Source of the DNA: Xestospongia bergquistia
Lineage: Eukaryota > Porifera > Demospongiae > Haplosclerida > Petrosiidae
Assembly: GCA_963965975.1 (NCBI GenBank)
Contig: OZ014411.1
Coordinates: 27,080,249-27,144,248 of the forward strand
Direction of reading: 5' to 3'
Length of the DNA stretch: 64,000 nucleotides
Numbering within the stretch: the stretch's first letter is position 1; every line of letters starts with the position of its first letter. Both the position numbers and the translations under genes were made by a program. The notes beneath the pieces are model-generated. The model was not told where the DNA came from, did not search any database, and saw only the letters and a program-made list of their open reading frames with translations. This document shows positions 13,501 through 23,600 of the stretch, one piece after another.

Positions 13501-16305
13501 CAGTAATACTAAGAAAAGTAACTAAAGTCTATTAACTTTATTGATCTCTACTGTAATTACTGTATATTAACATGATTATTAATTGACTTTACACAACTCT
13601 ATGACTTCACACTATGATTGTTTTGTATAATACAGAAGACAATGAAATAATACCTTATTAATAGCATCAACAGTAGCTCCAGACTGGATTAAAAGATCAG
13701 CTACTTCAGTATATCCAAACACAGCAGCAAGGATCAAAGGTGTATTATTGTTCTAAATAATAATAATAATATAAGACATAACATTTAAATATAGTGGTAC
13801 ATAATAACATGTGACATACAGTAAAAATACATCATTACTCACTATAATTGCTACAACAGTTAATATACATTTATGTAATATATGACTTTATACTCAACTA
13901 TGTACCATTTGTCCTGATATTACAATATTAAGACAAAGTATCAAAGACGTACTAAACAATACATAGATATTATATAATGTAAACAATGACATTGAGGACA
14001 AAGTAACAGAATAACTGTATGTACATATAACGGATGAGGAGCCATCTATAAATTATATTAATGATAATATATTATTAATAGGAAAATGTCATTGTAAACA
14101 ATGTAATTAAAATATACCTCAAGTTATACATACATGAATTAGTATTAAAATGTAAAACAACTTGCAGACTATTTGTCACTAAAGACATTATAGATCATTG
14201 CTATATATATATATATATAGTAATGATTACAATATTATATAATGGAATAAATGATAAGGAGCTTACTACTCTACCTGTACATAGTACATTCAAAGCCTCA
14301 TACCCAGGCATTTGCAGAAAGGAAGGAACACCTGATAACTACTGTTTACACACATATATAATTTCTATAAATTTGGCGAAAATAGTATACTCTAGGAACC
14401 CTCTCTCAACTATGATGTGAAATTACTTTTACCACAATGTTCGACTATCTACAATGGCTACCTGTAGTGCTGATAGGAACTTCTCAGATGCTCTAAAGTA
14501 ACTAGGAAAACCAGATCTATCTCTTTATAAAGAGCAGTTCTTATTCATTGAAGTTATATATCCAGAGCAACTAACCAATACACTTCTCAAGAGACACGAA
14601 TAGAAGTTTGCACTTCATTTTGGATCCCAATTATACTGAAAAAGTGTATCACTCTTTTTGCAGGCAGTAACTATGAACAATCAACAACTCAGCTATTTCA
14701 AGCAATGTTTAAACTCATGTAGTAAATAAAACATCATCAGTATAAACTTAACTCATGGATTTATAAAATTATAATTATGATGTCGTTATATTGTGTAAAT
14801 TACAATAATTGCACGAAGTACTTACCAGGTATTCCTTCCTTTTGCCAAATACCTGGATATGAGGCTAATTCATAGTCTAAAAACTAGTTAAGAACAAAGA
14901 ACAACTTGTAACAACTCTAAGTTTGATCATCTATTGTTATCATAACATATATAATCTCCAATTGTTGCTGTCCTTAATTAAGCCCGTATTTATTATAGTA
15001 CATGCACATGTACTCTGGTATATAACTACAATGATGAAGACTATACTATTGACTGTTTCCATGTACTTGTACCTCATTACTAGTACTATGTACTTATTAA
15101 TGGAATAAACACAGAGGAAGTATTTATTATATAATATAGACTGGAGTAGTCAATAGACAACACTAACCATCTATCAATATATATCAAGTATCTACCTACA
15201 TTCATTCAGATATTCAAACATCCATTTATTAATCTATACTTCAATAGATCATATTAATTAACATATATACATTTCACAATGTAACCATATCATTGTCTTC
15301 TATAAACCATATTCCATCTTAATAACACCATAACTACCACTGTATAAGGTAAAGAGGTATCACTAATTGATATGACTGACCATTTTATGTTACATATGAC
15401 TTAATACTCCACCATTTGGCCTAGCATTGGAGAACTATGACAAATTATCTAAAGTATAGCTGGGCTAGTATATTTGAACATAACCGTAATATCACATGCC
15501 AAGTTTATGAGTACAGAAGTTTGATAGACATTGTAGACAGAAGAGTATGAGTTATGCTTTAGCTTAGTAACAATGATAACAGTGACAACATATCTCAGAG
15601 ATGGACATGAAAATAATCTAGTTCATTGAGGAAACAGAGTAAATCTATGTACAATATGGGTCCATCAAAAGCTTTATAAGCAACCATTTTTAGTAGGAGC
15701 ACTATTAAAATTGGATAAACAATGTCAGCACATTATCATTTCTGGTTAGTATATATCTATGGATGTCATAACACATTTAATTTCTTGCTGTACTTAGCTA
15801 GACTATTACTTGTGTTAGTACATGTAATCATGTACCTTTGTACTTGAGGGCAATCAAATGGGCTGTACATTAGATCCCTAACATGCTTAAATGAGAGTTT
15901 CATTTAGAAGAATGGGGAATTTTGCCATCCCCAGGAAAATTTCTGGCCCCTTGATGTAATTAATATTCTAATTTATGTGAATATAATCTGATTAGTATTT
16001 ATATATACACATATATGAGGCTATATGTTACACATAAACAAAAGTATAAACAAAGTCAAAAATCTATTCATCAGGTACATGTATGTAGTAGATGGTAAGT
16101 TATCCATCCTAACATTTTGAAAGTTGAAGTTGTCCTACTTGAAACATTATTTAAATGAAACCTTGTAAATGTATGATTTACTATCAGTGGTCACTAATAT
16201 TTACATTTGTTTCATTTAGAAGAATGGGAGCTTTGCCTCCCCTTGGGAAAATTCTGCCCCTTGATAATTGAATATCCAATTTTATGTAAATATAAAGTGA
16301 TTAGG

Positions 16306-16362
<57 letters not shown>

Positions 16363-17571
16363 CGAGGCTATATATTACACATATCCAAAAGTAAAAACAA
16401 AGTCAAACATCAATTCATCAGGTAAGTGTATGTAGTAGATCGTAGGTTGCCTACCCTAACATTTTCAAAGTTAAATGTTGATCCTCTTTGAAACATTATC
16501 TAAATGAAACCCTATAAATGTATGATTTGGTCACTAGGTGACTACTGACTGTACAATTTTACAGTCAAATATATAGTTATACCAGTTTAATGTACACATG
16601 TGTACATGTCAGTACTGATTTGATATATTATAAAGTACACATGTTAGTATTCAGTATTTTCTACTAATACATTTTAATAATCTTTACATATTATATGTTT
16701 AATGTAGTGATCTAAATAGATTATATCCACAATATAAGAGAAGTGTTAGTATTAACTAAAGTCAAGTGTATACATTATTACATAATGTTACATAATACAA
16801 TAGGTATATTCAAATAATAATTATTATTATCTAACACTTACTTCACTGGTTGAGTTTGGGTCTGCACCTGCTTTAATTAGCTCAGATGCCACATTATAAT
16901 GTCCATTACGAACTGCTGAGTGTAGAGGAGTCCATTCTTGCTAAATTAAGAGTAAGAGAGCAAGAGCTAATGTTATTTACTTATTACTCAATTACTACTA
17001 TATTACACACATGACAATAATCCATTAATCATACAGCTAATGTGATATCATAACTGAGACTATAAAGTTATGTTGATAACAAAAGAACAATAAATTAATA
17101 CTTAATACAAGATATATTATGATAGTACATTACTTAATATATAACATTAACTGAACTGTATCTGAGACAATCTGAGTTTATACATATTGTCTGTCTAATA
17201 GTTTATAAAATGTATGGGCCTCAGATGATATATTCTATGCATACCTCTGTTGGCAGGTTTATGTAACACATGTAGTATTTTGAGTTGTGACATATATAGC
17301 ACATACATAAGACTTAACAAATGGTCTAAAATGATATGATTTAAGGACTGCTATGTGCTTGATATTACTAATAATATAAGTCTATGCAATTTTTTCAATA
17401 TCAACTATTCATTTTTGTTTGCATGTCATGTTATAATACATATAATAATTACATAACATGGTTACCATAATAATGTCACTAGTAAAATTTTTATTGAAGA
17501 TTAGGTTGAGTTCATCAGTTAACAAATAGTTAGAGCTATCATTACGTGAAATATCTAGCTATTCAGAATCA

Positions 17572-17648
<77 letters not shown>

Positions 17649-20600
17649 TATTCATATACAAAGTTAATAAGATCTGCTGTTTACATCTTTTTATATTCAA
17701 TGAACACAAGTCTAAAGTATAATTATATAAAGCTATAACTTACTAACTATCATATTTTATAAATATTCATATATCATAATAGACCTCATGGTATCAGAAA
17801 CCCATAGCATTGCAAAGTAGAAAGGATCATATAAATGTGTGGTACAGCATTTGACAAAAACACCGTATATATTTGACCTTATAAGGAAAATATATTGTTG
17901 GCCAATTAAAAGTACTAAAAGCATTCATAGCCTAATGATAATGAATATAGTTTTATCATGTGAATGTAGTGAAGTGAAAAGTGAAGAAGGGATGCCACTT
18001 ATAATGTTGTTTGATATACCAACAATCAGATTCTTTAAGATAACTCAATTCACAAAGTTAGACATTAACAACACGAGGTCGCACTTAATCACGTGACCAA
18101 ATAATAATAACAATAATAATAAACATTACAACATCACCCTTTCTCTCAAAATAAAATAATAACTCAAATAACATAATGAAATATGTCACAAATACCAATG
18201 TAAATAACTCACACAAATTGTTATCAATAATCGTAAATGTTCTGTCCATATCGTTGAACACGTTTCCTGTTCCTCACAGGATACCTTGATTCATTTCCGT
18301 CTCTATCTTGTTCATTTCTGTCTTGCTCATCACTTTCTTGTTAATCTCTGTCATCTTCGATATCATAATCACTATCTTCATCATCTGTTACATTTCCACT
18401 GACTTTAACTTTCTTTAACATTGATATGTTTCTCGTAAGATACTTTCCATTTCGAGTTACTGTTATCATCGATCCTTTCACTCTCACTACTTTGAATGGA
18501 ACTGGATCAAACGTTGTTGAAAATTTATTGATTTTCCTCTGTTTCATTAGTACCACATCGTCTACTTTCAACTCCAACACTTTGGCTCTTCTTCTTCTAT
18601 CTGCATCTTCTTTCATTTGTACTTTCTTTCCTTTATCTCTCTTTCTAACTGGATGATCTTGTTGCTTTACCAATTCTGGAAGTTTTGTGTTTATGATTCT
18701 ATTAAACAACAATTTAGATGGAGGTTCGTTTGTCGTCAAGTGAGGTGTAGCTCTATAATTTAGTAAAAATACATTGACTTCTTTCTTCCAGTCCTTCTTC
18801 ATTACATGAGCACTTTTTATCGCTTTTGACAATGGCTTCATAAAATTTTCTGCTTCGGAATTTGCTTGTGGCCACAATGGTGTCACTCTTCTGTGATTGA
18901 TTCCATATTCTTGCATGAACACTTTAAAATCTTGACTGTTAAAAGGAGGTCCATTGTCGCTTTTCAAAATTCTTGGAATACCATGAGTACAAAATATTTT
19001 TTCTAATTTCACGATTGTACTTTTAGCAGAGGTCGTCTGGACAATTTCAACTACAGGAAATCGTGAATACGCATCTATGGCAACTAATAGGTATTCACCG
19101 GTGGGGAAAAGGTCCGCAAAAATCTACATGTACAGTATGCCATGGCCCTGATGGTAACTCTGACATCTGTAATGGACTTGGACATAAACTTGATGTGTTT
19201 GCTTGACATGGTGTACAATAGTCTATCACTTGTTTTACTTCTTTGTCAATTCCTGGGAACCATACTTTTTCTCTGATCAATTGCTTTGTCTTAACTAGTC
19301 CCTGATGTCCTTCATGAGCCAACTCCATTGCACGTTTTCTTAGTGCACTTGGTATCACAATTCGAGTTCCTCTGAGAATGATATTCGAATCACTGTGTAT
19401 CGTCAATTCATCACGAACTTTGTGAAATAGCTTGAGTTCCTTTACATTGACTTCACCAGAAAAATCCCATTTTCCTGATCTAACACTTTCTACCAACCTT
19501 TGTAATGTTTTATCCTCTTTTGTTGCTTTCTGTATGTCTGCTAGTGACATTGCCTTTGGAACTGCATTAATACTGATGAATTTGACATATTCTTCCGCAA
19601 CTTTAACTTCGTCTTCAGTAACATTCTGGCTCGGATGTCGCGATAAGTAATCAGATGGATTTTTCTCTCCCTTTATGTGTCTAACTGAAAAATCATATTC
19701 TTGTAATAACATGTTCCACCTCTCAATTCTTGCCGATGCTTTCAACTTTTTATTCTCAAAAATGAATTGAAGTGGCTTGCAATCTGTGACTAACGTGAAA
19801 TGACCACCAAACAAGTATATGTGTAGTCGCTTGATTGCCCAAACTATAGCAAGAGCTTCCTTTTCTGTCTGTGAATACTTCTGTTCTGTGGCTGATAACG
19901 ATCTGCTCACATAAGCAACTATCCTTCGGTCATCTGTACCTGGTGTCTTTTGTGACAATATGGCTGACAATCCCCATGGTGAGGCATCTGTAGTAAGCTC
20001 CGTTTGCTTCGTTCCATCAAAATAAGCCATCACTGTGTCACTAGTCAACATTTGCTTAACTTGCTCAAATGATTCTCTTTCTTTTTCTGTCCATTTAAAG
20101 TTGACATTTTTCTTTGTTAACTCTCGTAGTGGCTTTTTAATGTCACTGAAATTTGGAATAAACTTGGCACAGTAGGTTGCCATGCCGATAAAACTTCGTA
20201 CTTCTGTGGTTGATGATGGCGGTTTTGCTTCTTGTATTGTCTTGACCTTTCGAGGATCTGGAGAAATGCCCTTTCTTGAGAAGACAAACCCGAAAAATTC
20301 AAGTGACTTTTTGTTAAATTCGCATTTTTCTTTGTTTACTGTTAATCCTACTACGCTCAAGAGTCTTCTGAATACTGCTTCCAGTGCTTCATCATGTTTC
20401 TCTTGAGTTTCACCAAGCACAATAATATCATTAGTAATATTGATTACACCTTGAATGTCTCTGACTTGTTCATTAATAGCATTCTGGAAAATCTCACTGG
20501 CTGAATTAGTTCCAAAATTCAGTCGTTTATACCTTCGTAATCCTTTGTGTGTTGCAAAAGTCGTGATATATCTACTTTCAGAAGCTAAAGACAACTGGTG

Positions 20601-23600
20601 ATATCCCGATCTCAAATCTAACTTGGAAAATACAGTTGCACAATTAAGAGAGTGCATCAAATCATCTACTGTGGGACTGGGGTGCCATTCTCTAAGTATA
20701 GCTCTATTTGCCATCCGCATATCAATGCATAAACGAACTTCACCATTCCTTTTGGGAATAATTACTAATGGAGAAATCCATGGAGTAGGACCGTCTACCT
20801 TTTCGATGATGACTTGTTTCTCTAATCTCTCCAGCTCAATCTCAACCTGCTTCCTCATGTGAAATGGAATTCGTCGTGCCGGTTGTGCTACTGGAGTTAC
20901 CGACTCATCTATGTGCAACATTACTTCGTAGTCCTTTAGTTTACCAACTTCTTCAAATACTTCAGCATACTGTTCTGTCAACTGTTTGATGTTCATAGCA
21001 CAAACATTAACCTTAATTAGTCCAAGTTCTCGGGCTGTAATATAACTCATGAGAGAGCCATTTGTACCTTTAAGTACGTGGATTGTTGCGTTGATACTGC
21101 TATCTTTTGTTTGTACTTGTGCGTCAAATTGACCTAATACTTTTAAACACGACTGAGATCCATATGCACAAATTCGAGTGGATGAGTTTCGAAGGGTCAC
21201 CTGTTTCCTCTTGTTGATTGTCATCAATGCTGATTCATCAATAATGTTGATTGATGCTCCCGTGTCAATTGTGACTTTAATTGGCACTCCATTTATTTTG
21301 ACCATCATCTCTGGGACTTTGCCAGTATTATCACCAAGAGCATAAACGTATTCTTCCTCACTGCTACTTGGCGTTGACTTTTCATTAATTTTACGAACAC
21401 GAGATGGTTGTAGTTTGTTTCTAGTTTTATTATTTCCTCGACACATTTTGCGAAGTGATTGAATTTTAAACATTTGTGACACTGTTTACCTTTAGCAGGA
21501 CACATTCCTTTGTTGTGTGTTTTCCCACATCGAGTACATTCATAAAATGATAATTTAGGTTTCATTGACTGGGTTACTTTTGTTTTCGACTTAAACTGTT
21601 GATGTTTAATCACTCTTGCACTTTCGTAATTACTTGATTGTTCCATGCCACCGGCTAATCTCTCACTTTCTTCTAATGCTCTGGCTTTTGCTAGTAGTTT
21701 CTCAAGTGTGAGGTCATCTTCTCGTAATGCATATCGTCTTAGGTGTTTTGATTTGCAATTTTGAATAATCATTGACCTGAGTTCCCTGTCAATATCAGCA
21801 AATTCACAGTGGACAGCTAATTTTCTTAGCCTGGTTACAAATTGATCGATCGTTTCACCATCATGTTGTGTGATTTGTCGGAACTGGAAAACTTCATAAT
21901 CAATATTTTTCTTAGGTGTGAAATAATCATCTAGCTTCTTCATGGCGGACGCATAATCATTTCCTGCTTCTGGAATCGCTTCAAATATTTCTTGAGTTTC
22001 AGCTCCTGCCTGGTATAATAACAGAGTGCATTTGTGTTGATCATCTGTGACTCCCACAGCCACTAGATATGTCTCGAAGCGTCGTTTCCATATTTTCCAA
22101 CGTTGACTCAACGATGTCAGGTCCGAAATAGGATCAAACGGTGGAAGCGATACCAAATCAAGCTTAGTAGCCATTTGGACTTAAAATGACTATAAAATAT
22201 ATCCTCTCGTCGCCAATTATAATGTTGTTTGATATACCAACAATCAGATTCTTTAAGATAACTCAATTCACAAAGTTAGACATTAACAACACGAGGTCCC
22301 CTTTAATCACGTGACCAAATAATAATAACAATAATAATAAACATTACATCACTCTTCAATATTCAGTGAATAGCTATCACACTTATTCACCCGCTTTGAG
22401 GAAAATGAAATTCCATATTCTACTGTATCACACATTCCACACCCACTTAAATAGAGCATGTGTATTTAATTGTTCATGTAATGCCTAACAATTCATCTCT
22501 AAATACTGACAGTAACTTGCAATTGTGTTAAGATGTAATTCTATAAATATTTGCATATAAGAACACACTAAAAAGTATTATGACTTTTAATCAGTTACGG
22601 GTTTGATATTTAGTATTTCCATAAATACATTTCAACAAATAATTCCTACATAATGTTTGTCTGATGTAGTGATCTAAATAGATGCCACCCACAATATAAG
22701 AGAGGCATTAATATTAACTAATGTCAAGTGTATATCTATTATTACATTACACAACACAATAGGTATGTTCAATACAATAGGTAGATTCAATTATTATTAT
22801 TACTATCTAATTCTCACTTCATTAGTAGAGTTCGGATCACCACCAGCTTCAAGTAAGATATGTAAGATTTCAGAATATCCATCATAAGAAGCACTATGAA
22901 GAGGAGTCGATTGGTCCTATATTAAAAGGGGAAGATAATGTCATTGACCTCATTGAATTACCAGTTAATGACAATTATCTACTAACCACAATATTATAAC
23001 TGAGACTACAACAGTACATAAATAGTTAATACAAGACTTATCCTGATAGCATATTACCTTACCATGTATAACATTAACTGAGCTGTATCTAAGACAATGT
23101 GAATAATTTATAGAGATGATTTTAAGTTATTTTAAGTTATAACTGTAACTTATTGTCAAAATAGTATACTACAAACATTACATTCCACAAAGTCAACAGC
23201 TCACTAAGATGGGAAAAAATCAGGTTGCAATTAAAGTGAAATTTTTATGACAACAATATTATGTATCCAGACCATGTAATTGTTATAAAGTTGTATAGTT
23301 GTTAATGTTATTAAGTTAAGCTCATAGTTGCCAGTGTATTGTTTAACTTATGTCTTCAAAGAAATTCCCTTATGCAGTCAAAAATAATTTCAGAACAATC
23401 AGGCCACTTCTATAATTTGGAGAAATGAAAGACATAATTAATAGAGGCCACACACCTTCACAAAACATTGGTGGACATCAAAAAAGGTAAAAATAGTTAC
23501 AGAATGTCTTCTTGCTTAAATGTTTAGTTTGCCATTTACTTTTCCTTGAACTGCTTACAATTATTTTGGACCACTTGTTATGTATATGCATATACTAGCC

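Larger units (their letters stand above)
13753..16841 (-). other. Gene A intron with small TIR elements
   Basis: Intron of about 3.1 kb. It contains a TIR element (14295-14865) and two tandem copies of another small element (15898-16510). The rest, including about 14880-15890, is AT-rich sequence shared with gene B (about 46380-48120) and holds no gene I can support. At about 15410-15435 it shows the empty counterpart of the gene B hAT insertion at 47137. Confidence 0.65.
18000..22348 (-). mobile_element. Ty3/gypsy LTR retrotransposon, nearly whole
   Basis: A 4.35 kb element lies in a gene A intron in the same orientation as the gene. It has two 131-base LTRs (18000-18130 and 22218-22348) that begin TGTAATG on the minus strand. 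They differ at about three positions, so the insertion is young. A TTGGCGACGAGAGG primer-binding-type sequence follows the 5' LTR. The flanking five bases (CCACT and TCACT) are a near-matching target duplication. Parts in order: gag, protease, reverse transcriptase, RNase H, integrase. It looks nearly whole, with about one break in the coding region. The gene B counterpart intron lacks it. Confidence 0.92.

Noticed and set aside
16207-16425. Plus-strand frame with a long Ile-Tyr repeat
   Set aside because: Produced by reading through the AT microsatellite in a small TIR element.
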